Source of the DNA: Streptomyces anandii JCM 4720
Lineage (GTDB): Bacteria; Actinomycetota; Actinomycetes; Streptomycetales; Streptomycetaceae
Length of the DNA: 35,379 bases
NCBI RefSeq assembly: GCF_014650655.1
Contig: NZ_BMVJ01000010.1
Span: 21,011 to 56,389 of the forward strand
Direction of reading: 5' to 3'
A program made the translations under genes and the position numbers. The notes below the pieces were generated by a model that saw only the letters and a list, made by a program, of their open reading frames with translations, had not been told where the DNA came from and did not search any database. Shown one piece after another: positions 23,641 to 31,447 of the stretch (its first letter is position 1; the number at the start of each line of letters is the position of its first letter).

Positions 23641-23988
23641 TCAGCGCCGGGACGCCGGCTTGAAGTTGATCTTCATTGTGTCGAGGTCCGTGACGGTCGA
23701 CTTCAGCGGGCCGAAGCCGTAGCCGAGGCCGCGCAAGGACGTCTCGGCGCGGTCCTCGGCGATCGCCGCCGCCATCTCCTCGCCGTCCTCGGCGTCGCAC
23801 ACCACCACGAAGCGCATCGAGAAGTGCTTCAGCGGCGAGGACTCGTAGGTCAGCGAGCCCTCCTCGGTGAACCGCATGCTCGTCAGCCCGTGGCCGTCCG
23901 CCTCCGCGAGCAGCCCAGCCCGCGCCTCCTCGGTCAGTCCGTCCCAGGTTCCCCTGACGATCACCCGGTAGGTGTGCTGCTCGCTCAT
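23641..23988 (-). CDS. DUF6204-like small protein
   Basis: 115 residues, function unknown. The protein begins MSEQHTYRVIVRGTWDGL and has two beta-alpha units with segments FSMRFVVVCDAEDGEEMAAAIAED and MKINFKPASRR at the end, resembling the DUF6204 family of Streptomyces. The alternating strand/helix pattern suggests a small alpha-beta (ferredoxin-like) fold. No signal peptide, membrane segment or metal motif is present. It converges with the LD-carboxypeptidase (42 bp apart) and diverges from a DUF5107 protein. The DUF number is from memory and less sure than the existence of the gene. Confidence 0.75.
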   Translation of the reverse strand: MSEQHTYRVIVRGTWDGLTEEARAGLLAEADGHGLTSMRFTEEGSLTYESSPLKHFSMRFVVVCDAEDGEEMAAAIAEDRAETSLRGLGYGFGPLKSTVTDLDTMKINFKPASRR

Positions 23989-24031
23989 CGGCTTCCGTAC
24001 TCCCCGGCACTGCTACACATCGGTACACGTC

Positions 24032-24061
24032 GCGCGGGGGCCGACTCTACGGCCCCCGCGC
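24032..24061. promoter_or_regulatory. Perfect 12-bp hairpin in a divergent spacer
   Basis: GCGCGGGGGCCG (24032-24043) pairs exactly with CGGCCCCCGCGC (24050-24061) around the loop ACTCTA. It lies between the DUF6204-like gene (minus, starts 23988) and the DUF5107 gene (plus, starts 24158), where no transcript from a neighbouring gene should end. It could be an attenuator in either leader or a protein-binding palindrome. Confidence 0.5.
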
Positions 24062-24157
24062 CGCACCGCCCACGGAATTTCCGCCGGGTCCCGAACGCCG
24101 CCTTTGCGCAATCCTGACCGGTCCCGCCCCTGGCCGGCTCACCCCCGACCGGGTTCC

Positions 24158-26152
24158 ATGGTCATCGTGACGACGATCCGACGTGAGGTACTGACGCTGC
24201 CCGCCGCACAGTTGGGCCCCGACAACCCCCTGCCCGCCCTGCGCCCGCTCGACGAGATGCACCGCATCGAGGACCGTGACAGGGACGGCCTTCCCCGCGA
24301 CATGGCGCGGCAGGTCGGCTACGCGCCGTTGCACAGCCTGCTGCCCGTGCGCGTCCGCGACGGCTACGGCAGGGACCGCGAACCCCGCCCCGTCGACGCC
24401 CTCGTCCTGGAGAACGACCGGCTGCGCGCCACCGTGCTGCCCGGACTCGGCGGCCGTGTCGCCTCCCTCGTCCACAAGCCCACCGGACGCGAACTCCTCT
24501 ACCGCAACCCGGTGCTCCAGCCCGCCAACTTCGCCCTCAACGGAGCCTGGTACTCCGGCGGCATCGAGTGGAACATAGGCGCCACCGGCCACACCACCCT
24601 CTCCTGCTCCCCGCTGCACGCAGCCCGCGTCCCCGCCCCGGACGGCGGGCAGATGCTGCGCCTGTGGGAGTGGGAGCGGCTGCGCGACCTGCCCTTCCAG
24701 GTCGACCTGTGGCTGCCGGAGGGCTCCGACTTCCTCTACGTCGGAGTCCGCATCCGCAACCCGCACGAGCGGGAGACGCCCACCTACTGGTGGTCGAACA
24801 CCGCCGTGCCCGAGGAGCGCCGGGTCCTCGCACCCGCCGACGAGGCCTGGCTCCCCCACTGCCTTGACGGCGTGGGAGGTGCCCCCATCGGCTACGAGCG
24901 CCGGCTGCGCCGGGTGCCGGTCCCCTCGTACGACGGCGTGGACCGGACGTACCCCCTCAACAGCGTCCATCCCGCCGACTACTTCTACGAGGTGCCCGAG
25001 GGGCGGCGCCGCTGGATCGCCGCGCTCGACGAGCACGGCCACGGCCTGGTGCAGACATCCACCGACGTGCTGCGCGGACGCAAGCTGTTCGTCTGGGGCT
25101 CGGGTCCCGGCGGCCGGCGCTGGCAGGAGTGGCTCACCGAACCGGGCACCGGCGGCTACTGCGAGATCCAGGCCGGCCTCGCCCGCACCCAGCTCGAGCA
25201 CGTACCGCTGGCCGCGGGCACCGAGGTGGCCTGGCTGGAGGCGTACGGCCCGCTGGACGCACCGCCGCCGGGCGGAGAGTGGGACAGCGCCGTCGCGCGG
25301 ACCGAGGCCCACCTCGACGCCGCCCTGCCCCGCGCCGACGTCGACGCCGCCTACGCCGCCTGGAGGCCGCACGCCGACGCCGAACCCGGCGAGATCCTGC
25401 ACACCGGATCAGGCTGGGGCGCCCTCGAAGTGCTGCGCGGCGACTGGAAACTGCCCGGCACGCCCTTCGCCGAGTCCACCATCGGCGAGGCGCAGGAGCC
25501 CTGGCGGGAGCTGCTGCGCTCCGGCTCGTTCCCCGAGCCGCGCCGGGTCCGGCCGCCCGGGGAGAGCCTCGTGGCGCCGCACTGGCGGGACATGCTGGAG
25601 ACGGCGCCCGCCACCCCGCTCACCGAGTACCACCTGGGCATCGCCCAGTGGCGGGCCGGCGACCGCGCGCAGGCCGTGCGCAGCTGGGAAAGGGCGCTCG
25701 AACTCGCCCCGTCGCTCTGGCCGTTGCTGCGCTGCCTGGCCGTCGCGGACCAGGAGGCCGGCCACCACGAGCGGGCCGCCGACCGGTACGCGGAGGCCTT
25801 CGACGACCTGTGCCAGGAGCGGCGGGACGGCGAGCAGTGGACGGCGGCCACCGCCGCGCTCGGCCGCGAGGTCATCGAGGCACTTCTCAAGGTGCGCCGG
25901 CCCGAGCGGGCGCGCACGGTGTGGGAGCGGGTGCACCCGGAGACCCGGGCGCGGGGCCGGTTCCGGCTGCTCGAGGCCGAGTTGCTGCTCGCCGAGGGGC
26001 GGCCCGAGCGGGCACGGGCCATCTTCGACGAGGGCTTCGAGGTCGCCGACCTGCGCGAGGGCGACGAGCGGATCGGCCAGGTCTGGGAGCGGGCCGAAGG
26101 CGGTGAGCTGCCCGAGCGCTACGAGTTCCGGATGCGCCCGCCCTCGTCCTGA
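24158..26152 (+). CDS. DUF5107 / TPR-domain protein
   Basis: 664 residues. The N-terminal two-thirds form a DUF5107-type beta-rich domain related in fold to aldose-1-epimerases: VLPGLGGRVASLVHKPTGRELLYRNPV, ALNGAWYSGGIEWNIGATGHT and LWEWERLRDLPFQVDLWLPEG. Residues about 480-650 are TPR-like helical repeats (LTEYHLGIAQWRAGDRAQAVRSWERALELAP; ERARAIFDEGFEVADLREGDERIG). The fold suggests binding or isomerising a sugar, but the substrate is unknown and the active site was not identified. The ATG at 24158 lacks a clear ribosome binding site; a GTG three codons later is an alternative. No membrane or export signal is seen. Its relation to the small downstream membrane protein is uncertain. Confidence 0.85.
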   Translation: MVIVTTIRREVLTLPAAQLGPDNPLPALRPLDEMHRIEDRDRDGLPRDMARQVGYAPLHSLLPVRVRDGYGRDREPRPVDALVLENDRLRATVLPGLGGRVASLVHKPTGRELLYRNPVLQPANFALNGAWYSGGIEWNIGATGHTTLSCSPLHAARVPAPDGGQMLRLWEWERLRDLPFQVDLWLPEGSDFLYVGVRIRNPHERETPTYWWSNTAVPEERRVLAPADEAWLPHCLDGVGGAPIGYERRLRRVPVPSYDGVDRTYPLNSVHPADYFYEVPEGRRRWIAALDEHGHGLVQTSTDVLRGRKLFVWGSGPGGRRWQEWLTEPGTGGYCEIQAGLARTQLEHVPLAAGTEVAWLEAYGPLDAPPPGGEWDSAVARTEAHLDAALPRADVDAAYAAWRPHADAEPGEILHTGSGWGALEVLRGDWKLPGTPFAESTIGEAQEPWRELLRSGSFPEPRRVRPPGESLVAPHWRDMLETAPATPLTEYHLGIAQWRAGDRAQAVRSWERALELAPSLWPLLRCLAVADQEAGHHERAADRYAEAFDDLCQERRDGEQWTAATAALGREVIEALLKVRRPERARTVWERVHPETRARGRFRLLEAELLLAEGRPERARAIFDEGFEVADLREGDERIGQVWERAEGGELPERYEFRMRPPSS

Positions 26153-26168
26153 GCGGACCGGGAGGGCC

Positions 26169-26238
26169 CGTACCGGGTACGCGGACCGGGCCGGCGTGGC
26201 TGACGCCCCGTTACACGTCCGCCTGTGCGGGTACCCGC
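26169..26238. promoter_or_regulatory. Two GGTAC-centred palindromes before the holin-like gene
   Basis: CGTACC-G-GGTACG at 26169-26181 and the perfect 12-mer GCGGGTACCCGC at 26227-26238 lie in the 91-bp gap. The second ends 5 bp before the start codon at 26244, so it would also form a hairpin covering the ribosome binding region. Confidence 0.35.
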
Positions 26239-26243
26239 TTCGC

Positions 26244-26711
26244 ATGGAGCGCTTGGATCATCTGGAACACCTGGACAGGCAACTGGTCGACGAACTGGCG
26301 CAGGTGGCCCGTGAGACGGTGCGCGACGAGCTGCGTGAGCAGACGCGCCGACAGCGCCGCACGGCCATGCTGTACGCCGGATCCGGCGCGGCCGCGCTGT
26401 ACGCGGGCGCGGCCGTCGCGCTCGCCGTGGGACTGGCCCTCGCCATCGGGCTGCCCGGCTGGGCCGCCGCGCTGATCACCGCGGCGATCCTGGGCGCGGT
26501 GGCCTACGCGCTGCGGGCCGCGGCCCGGCCGTCGGCCCACTCGGATCACTCGGCCCCCTCCGATCACTCGGCGTCGGCGCCCCGGCCCTCGCCCGGGCAC
26601 GCCGACGGCCTCGCGACCGGCCACGGCCACGCCCGCGGTGGCACCGCGTACCCGCCCGTGCCGCCGGTCCCGCCCGCCCCTCCGGCCGGACCGGTCGGCG
26701 GCACCGACTGA
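26244..26711 (+). CDS. Small membrane protein, actinobacterial phage-holin family-like
   Basis: 155 residues. An amphipathic N-terminal segment (ERLDHLEHLDRQLVDELAQVARETVRDELRE) is followed by two membrane helices at about residues 40-90 (TAMLYAGSGAAALYAGAAVALAV and GWAAALITAAILGAVAYAL). The tail is rich in Ser/His/Pro and ends in PPVPPVPPAPPAGP. This layout matches chromosomal 'phage holin family' proteins of actinomycetes, whose role is unknown; there is no sign of a prophage. The ATG at 26244 has no good ribosome binding site and follows a palindrome directly. The Pro/His-rich tail is probably disordered. A strong terminator follows. Confidence 0.75.
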   Translation: MERLDHLEHLDRQLVDELAQVARETVRDELREQTRRQRRTAMLYAGSGAAALYAGAAVALAVGLALAIGLPGWAAALITAAILGAVAYALRAAARPSAHSDHSAPSDHSASAPRPSPGHADGLATGHGHARGGTAYPPVPPVPPAPPAGPVGGTD

Positions 26712-26732
26712 CGGAGACGTTCACGGAGACGT

Positions 26733-26771
26733 GACGGGGCCTCACCCGCGGAAAGCGGGTGAGGCCCCGTC
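26733..26771. terminator. 17-bp bidirectional terminator
   Basis: GACGGGGCCTCACCCGC (26733-26749) pairs perfectly with GCGGGTGAGGCCCCGTC (26755-26771) around GGAAA. It lies between convergent genes ending at 26711 and 26781 and could stop transcripts from both sides. Confidence 0.85.
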
Positions 26772-26780
26772 CGCGTCCGC

Positions 26781-27731
26781 TCACATCTGCGGCAGCACCT
26801 TCGTGCGGTAGAAGTCGAAGAAGCCTCGGTGGTCCGGGCCGATCTGGTTGACGTAGATCCGGTCGAAGCCCGCGTCCGCGAACCCCTTGAGCTCCGCGAC
26901 GTGTTCGTCGACGTCGTCCCCGCACACCCGGTTCTCGCGCACCATGTCCTCGGTGACCAGCTGCTGCGCCTGCTCGAAGTGTTTCGGCGAGGGCAGGACC
27001 TGACCCAGCTCGCCGGGCAACTGCTCGTTGGCCCACAGCCGGTGGACGGTGCGCACGCACTCGTCCTTGTCGGCGCCGTAGCAGACCTTCGTGCCGCCGC
27101 TGACCAGCTTCCCGCCGCCCCCGCCCTTGCGGTACTGCTCCACCATCGCCGCGTCCGGCATCACCGTGATGTAGCCGTCGGCGACCCGGGAGGCCAGCTG
27201 GGTCGCGGCCGGACCGAAGCCGGAGACGTCGATCGGCACCGGCTCGTCCGGCACCGTGTAGAGCCGCGCGTTCTCCACCGTGTAGTGGGTGCCGTGGTGG
27301 CTGACCTCCTCGCCGGTGAACAGCCGCCGCATCACCTGGATCGCCTCCTCCAGCATCTCCAGGCGGACGTGCGCGGGCGGCCAGTGATCGCCCAGGATGT
27401 GCTCGTTGAGCGCCTCGCCGCTGCCGACGCCGAGCCGGAAGCGGCCGCCGGTCATCACCGCGCTGGTGGCCGCGGCCTGCGCCACGACGGCCGGGTGCAT
27501 CCGCACGGTCGGGCAGGTCACGGCGGTCTCGATGGGCAGGGACACCGCCTCGGACAGCGCGCCGATCACGGACCACACGAACGGGCTCTGCCCCTGCGCG
27601 TCGTTCCAGGGGTGGTAGTGGTCGGAGATCCACAGTGCCTGGAAGCCGGCCTGCTCGGCCATCCGTGCCTGCTCGATCAGCTCGGCGGGCCCGTACTGCT
27701 CGCACGAGAGGAAGTAGCCGTACTCGGGCAT
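26781..27731 (-). CDS. F420-dependent LLM-class oxidoreductase
   Basis: 316-residue flavin-type TIM-barrel oxidoreductase of the luciferase-like monooxygenase class. Its closest fit is the F420-dependent glucose-6-phosphate dehydrogenase-like subgroup. Typical segments are GYFLSCEQYGPAELIEQARMAEQAGFQALWISDHYHPW, TCPTVRMHPAVVAQAAAT, GGRFRLGVGSGEALNEHILGDHWP and the C-terminal AGFDRIYVNQIGPD. The ATG at 27731 has GGAGG nine bases upstream; earlier in-frame codons have no such site. The substrate is not known. A 218-bp spacer separates it from the divergent NADH dehydrogenase, suggesting shared control, but I see no clear operator there. Confidence 0.9.
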   Translation of the reverse strand: MPEYGYFLSCEQYGPAELIEQARMAEQAGFQALWISDHYHPWNDAQGQSPFVWSVIGALSEAVSLPIETAVTCPTVRMHPAVVAQAAATSAVMTGGRFRLGVGSGEALNEHILGDHWPPAHVRLEMLEEAIQVMRRLFTGEEVSHHGTHYTVENARLYTVPDEPVPIDVSGFGPAATQLASRVADGYITVMPDAAMVEQYRKGGGGGKLVSGGTKVCYGADKDECVRTVHRLWANEQLPGELGQVLPSPKHFEQAQQLVTEDMVRENRVCGDDVDEHVAELKGFADAGFDRIYVNQIGPDHRGFFDFYRTKVLPQM

Positions 27732-27949
27732 GGGGGTGTGCCTCCATGACGTGGTCGGGGTGGAACGCCCCACCGGGTTTCCCGCCCGTACCGCCGGAAA
27801 CCGCGACGAGAGCCCCGCCCCGCCGGAATCCGGGCCAGCACCCCCCGCGCACGTTTGGACGCCCGGGCCAGGGGGACGCGGGAGGTTCCGCACGAGCTGT
27901 ACCAGCTGCAGCAGCCGCACGAGCTGCGCGACCGCGCCGGAGGCGAACC

Positions 27950-29572
27950 GTGAGTCGACCCCGCATCGTGATCGTCGGTGCCGGCTTCGCCGGCTACCGG
28001 ACGGCCCGGACCCTGTCCCGCATGTCCCGGGGCAAGGCCGACATCACACTGCTCAACCCGACCGACTACTTCCTGTACCTGCCGCTGCTGCCCCAGGTGG
28101 CCGCCGGCATCCTGGAGCCCCGACGGGTCACCGTCTCCCTCTCCGGCACCCTGCCCCACGTCCGGCTGGTCCTCGGCGAGGCGCACGGCGTCGACATGGA
28201 CGCCCGCAGCGTGCACTACACCGACCCCGAGGGCAACGGCGGCTCGCTCGCCTACGACCGGCTGGTGCTGGCCGTGGGCAGCGTCAACAAGCTGCTGCCG
28301 ATCCCCGGTGTCGCCGAGCACGCGCACGGCTTCCGGGGACTGCCCGAGGCGCTGTACCTGCGCGACCACGTGACCCGCCAGGTGGAGCTCGCGGCCGCCG
28401 CCGAGGACCGGGACACCTGCGCCGCCCGCTGCACCTTCGTGGTGGTGGGCGCCGGGTACACCGGCACCGAGGTGGCCGCGCACGGCAAGATGTACACCGA
28501 CGCCCAGGTGCGCAAGCACCCGCTGCGGCAGGGCATGAGCCCGCGCTGGATGCTGCTGGACATCGCACCCCGGGTGCTGCCCGAGATGGACGAACGGCTC
28601 TCGGCCACCGCCGACCGGGTGCTGCGCGAGCGCGGCGTGGACGTGCGCATGGGCACCTCCGTCAAGGAGGCCAAGCACGACGGGGTACTGCTGACGGACG
28701 GCGAGTTCGTGCCCAGCCGCACGCTGGTGTGGTGCGTGGGGGTACGGCCCGATCCGCTGGTGGAGAGCACGGGTCAACCCCTGGAGCGGGGGCGGCTGGT
28801 CGTCGACCCGTATCTCCAGGTGCCGGGGCGGCCGGAGGTGTTCGCCTGCGGTGACGCGGCGGCCGTGCCCGACCTGAACAACCCGGGCAAGTTCACGCCG
28901 ATGACCGCGCAGCACGCCTGGCGGCACGGGAAGGTCGCCGCGGTCAACGTCGCCGCCTCGCTGGGCGTGGGCGAGCGGCGCCCCTACCGCCACCGCGACC
29001 TCGGCTTCGTGGTGGACCTCGGCGGTGCGCAGGCCGCCGCCAACCCGCTCGGCATCCCGCTGTCCGGCCCGGCGGCCGGCGCGGTGACCCGCGGCTACCA
29101 CCTGGCGGCGATGCCCGGCAACCGGGTCCGGGTGGCCGCGGACTGGCTGCTGGACGCCGTACTGCCGCGCCAGTCCGTGCAGTTGGGTCTCGTACGGTCC
29201 TGGTCGGTGCCGCTGGAGTCGTCCTCCCCGGAGCTGGCCCGCGTACCGGGCGGCCCGGGCCAGGCATCCGCGAACCAATCCACCGGCACCGAGAGCCGGC
29301 CGGGTGGCGAACCCGCCAAGAACCAGCCGGGTGGCGAACCCGCCAAGAACCAGCCGGGTGGCGAACCCGCCAAGAACCAGCCGGGCGGCGAACCCGCCAA
29401 GAACCAGCCGGGCGGCGAACCCGCCAAGAACCAGCCCGGCCCCGAGCGGGCCAAGAAGCAGCCGGGCCGTGAGCGGGCCAAGAGCCGGTCCGGGGCGCCC
29501 GCGCGCTCCGGGCGTGACAAGCGCAGGCACCCCCACCACCCCGCCCCCGGCCCCGTCGAACGTGACGACTGA
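27950..29572 (+). CDS. Type II NADH dehydrogenase-like FAD protein with repeat tail
   Basis: 540 residues. The first 445 or so match NDH-2-type pyridine nucleotide-disulfide oxidoreductases: an FAD site VIVGAGFAG (Gly10-Gly15), a NAD(P) site VVVGAGYTG (Gly167-Gly172) and the second FAD motif VFACGDAAAV. This enzyme would pass electrons from NAD(P)H to quinone at the inner face of the membrane. From residue 451 there are five copies of PGGEPAKNQ and two diverged copies, ending in a Lys/Arg-rich tail that probably contacts membrane or nucleic acid. The GTG at 27950 follows GGAGG at 6 bp. The transketolase starts 27 bp downstream, so the genes probably form an operon. Confidence 0.9.
   Translation: MSRPRIVIVGAGFAGYRTARTLSRMSRGKADITLLNPTDYFLYLPLLPQVAAGILEPRRVTVSLSGTLPHVRLVLGEAHGVDMDARSVHYTDPEGNGGSLAYDRLVLAVGSVNKLLPIPGVAEHAHGFRGLPEALYLRDHVTRQVELAAAAEDRDTCAARCTFVVVGAGYTGTEVAAHGKMYTDAQVRKHPLRQGMSPRWMLLDIAPRVLPEMDERLSATADRVLRERGVDVRMGTSVKEAKHDGVLLTDGEFVPSRTLVWCVGVRPDPLVESTGQPLERGRLVVDPYLQVPGRPEVFACGDAAAVPDLNNPGKFTPMTAQHAWRHGKVAAVNVAASLGVGERRPYRHRDLGFVVDLGGAQAAANPLGIPLSGPAAGAVTRGYHLAAMPGNRVRVAADWLLDAVLPRQSVQLGLVRSWSVPLESSSPELARVPGGPGQASANQSTGTESRPGGEPAKNQPGGEPAKNQPGGEPAKNQPGGEPAKNQPGGEPAKNQPGPERAKKQPGRERAKSRSGAPARSGRDKRRHPHHPAPGPVERDD
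29300..29488 (+). repeat. 27-bp coding minisatellite, seven units
   Basis: Five units encode PGGEPAKNQ (29300-29434, each exactly 27 bp), then one PGPERAKKQ and one PGRERAKSR. The first three units share CCGGGTGGC; units four and five have CCGGGCGGC. In-frame repeats like this commonly vary in copy number between strains. Confidence 0.95.
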
Positions 29573-29599
29573 TCCGACGCAGGAGACCGAAGGAGACTC

Positions 29600-31447
29600 A
29601 TGGACACCGCCGAACTCGTCGACCTCGGGCAGCAGTTGCGCGTGGACAGCGTGCGGGCCGCCGCAGCGGCGGGCTCCGGGCACCCGACGTCCTCCATGTC
29701 CGCCGCGGACCTGATGGCCGTACTGCTGGCCCACCACCTTCGCTACGACTTCGACCACCCCGAGCACCCCGGCAACGACCGCTTCGTCCTGTCCAAGGGA
29801 CACGCCTCGCCCCTGCTGTACTCCGCCTACAAGGCGGCCGGGGCCATCGACGACGAGGAGCTGCTCACCTTCCGCAAGCTGGGCAGCCGGCTGGAGGGAC
29901 ACCCCACCCCGCAGCGGCTGCCGTGGGTGGAGACGGCCACCGGCTCGCTCGGCCAGGGGCTGCCCATCGGCGTCGGCATAGCGCTGGCCGGCAAGCGGCT
30001 CGACCACGCCGACTACCGGGTGTGGGTGCTGTGCGGGGACAGCGAGATGGCCGAGGGCTCGATCTGGGAGGCCGCCGAGCACGCCGGGTACGAGCACCTG
30101 GACAACCTGACCGTGATCGTGGACGTCAACCGGCTGGGCCAGCGCGGCCCCACCCGGCACGGCCACGACCTGGACGCCTACGCGCGCCGCTTCCGCGCCT
30201 TCGACTGGCACACGGTCGAGATCGACGGCCACGACGTGGACGCCGTCGACCGCGCCTACGGTGAGGCGATCTCCACCAGGGGCCAGCCCACCGCGATCAT
30301 CGCCCGCACCCTCAAGGGCAAGGGCGTCCACGCCACCGAGGACCGCGAGGGACTGCACGGCAAGCCGGTGAAGGACGCCGACGAGGCGATCGAGGAACTC
30401 GGCGGGATCCGCGACCTGCGCGTGCGCGTCCACGCGCCGCCCGCCACCCGCTCGCGCCGCCCCGTCGGCGACGGCGGCCTGGAGCTGCCCCGCTGGGACA
30501 AGGGTGAGGAGGTCGCCACCCGCGACGCCTACGGGGAGGCCCTCGCCGCGCTCGGCACCGCGCGCGGCGACGTGGTGGCCCTGGACGGCGAGGTGGGCGA
30601 CTCCACGCGCGCGGAGTACTTCGCCAAGGAGCACCCCGAGCGCTACTTCGAGTGCTACATCGCCGAGCAGCAGATGGTCGCGACCGCGGTCGGCATGGCC
30701 CGTCGGGGCTGGGTGCCCTACGCGTCCACCTTCGCGGCCTTCCTCACCCGCGCCCACGACTTCGTGCGCATGGCTTCGGTGAGCGGCTCTGGCATCAACC
30801 TCAACGGCTCCCACGCGGGCGTCTCGATCGGCCAGGACGGGCCCAGCCAGATGGGGCTGGAGGACCTGTCGATGATGCGGGCGATCCACGGCTCGACCGT
30901 GCTGTACCCGAGCGACGCCAACCAGACCGCGAAGCTCGTCGCGCGGATGGCCGGCCTCGACGGCATCCGCTATCTGCGCACCTCGCGCGGGGAGAGCCCG
31001 GTGCTCTACGGGCCGGACGAGGAGTTCCCGGTGGGCGGCAGCAAGGTGCTGCGCTCCTCCGGCGCCGACCGCCTGACGATCGTCGCCGCCGGCGTCACCC
31101 TGCACGAGGCGCTGGCCGCCGCCGACGCGCTCGCCCGGGAGGACATCGCCGTCCGCGTGATCGACCTGTACTCCGTCAAGCCGGTGGACCGCGAGACGCT
31201 GCGGCGGGCCGCCGAGGAGACCGGCTGCCTGCTCACCGTCGAGGACCACCGGGAGGAGGGCGGTCTCGGCGACGCCGTGCTCGACGCGTTCCTGGACGGC
31301 CGCCCGGTACCGCGCCTGGTCCGCCTCGCCGTCGACACGATGCCGGGCTCGGCCTCGCCCGCGGAGCAGCTGCACGCGGCGGGCATCGACGCCGAGTCGA
31401 TCGCGGCCTCCGCGCGGCTGCTGGTCGAGGAGGCGGTGGTGCGGTGA
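29600..31447 (+). CDS. tkt: Transketolase, short (animal-type) single-chain form
   Basis: 615-residue thiamine-diphosphate enzyme of the pentose phosphate pathway, moving two-carbon ketol units between sugar phosphates. Residues expected at the active site are present: GSGHPTSSMSAADL, the SKGHASPLLYSAY His, the ThDP/metal motif GDSEMAEGS...VDVNRLGQ, the catalytic Glu in CYIAEQQMVATAVGMA, and SGINLNGSHAGVSIGQDGPSQ. At 615 residues it is shorter than the 660-700 residues of classic bacterial enzymes and resembles the animal-like branch. The ATG at 29600 follows AAGGAG. It overlaps the downstream LigD-type polymerase by four bases. It may be a second transketolase beside the main one; that needs the rest of the genome. 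Confidence 0.92.
   Translation: MDTAELVDLGQQLRVDSVRAAAAAGSGHPTSSMSAADLMAVLLAHHLRYDFDHPEHPGNDRFVLSKGHASPLLYSAYKAAGAIDDEELLTFRKLGSRLEGHPTPQRLPWVETATGSLGQGLPIGVGIALAGKRLDHADYRVWVLCGDSEMAEGSIWEAAEHAGYEHLDNLTVIVDVNRLGQRGPTRHGHDLDAYARRFRAFDWHTVEIDGHDVDAVDRAYGEAISTRGQPTAIIARTLKGKGVHATEDREGLHGKPVKDADEAIEELGGIRDLRVRVHAPPATRSRRPVGDGGLELPRWDKGEEVATRDAYGEALAALGTARGDVVALDGEVGDSTRAEYFAKEHPERYFECYIAEQQMVATAVGMARRGWVPYASTFAAFLTRAHDFVRMASVSGSGINLNGSHAGVSIGQDGPSQMGLEDLSMMRAIHGSTVLYPSDANQTAKLVARMAGLDGIRYLRTSRGESPVLYGPDEEFPVGGSKVLRSSGADRLTIVAAGVTLHEALAAADALAREDIAVRVIDLYSVKPVDRETLRRAAEETGCLLTVEDHREEGGLGDAVLDAFLDGRPVPRLVRLAVDTMPGSASPAEQLHAAGIDAESIAASARLLVEEAVVR

Noticed and set aside
26244-26711. Evidence of a prophage (holin-like protein)
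   Set aside because: No lysin, structural, integrase or att sites nearby; this family is commonly chromosomal in actinomycetes.
27732-27949. GCACGAGCTG direct repeat and weak inverted repeats in the LLM/NADH dehydrogenase spacer
   Set aside because: Short and close to what is expected by chance at this GC content; no promoter-like context.
27677-31375. A 1232-codon open frame on the minus strand opposite the NADH dehydrogenase and transketolase, with similar long frames at 8337-11090 and 19307-22564
   Set aside because: Long antisense frames are expected in GC-rich codon-biased DNA. They read as Gly/Arg/Val/His-rich low-complexity protein without domains, while the opposite strand has clear enzymes.
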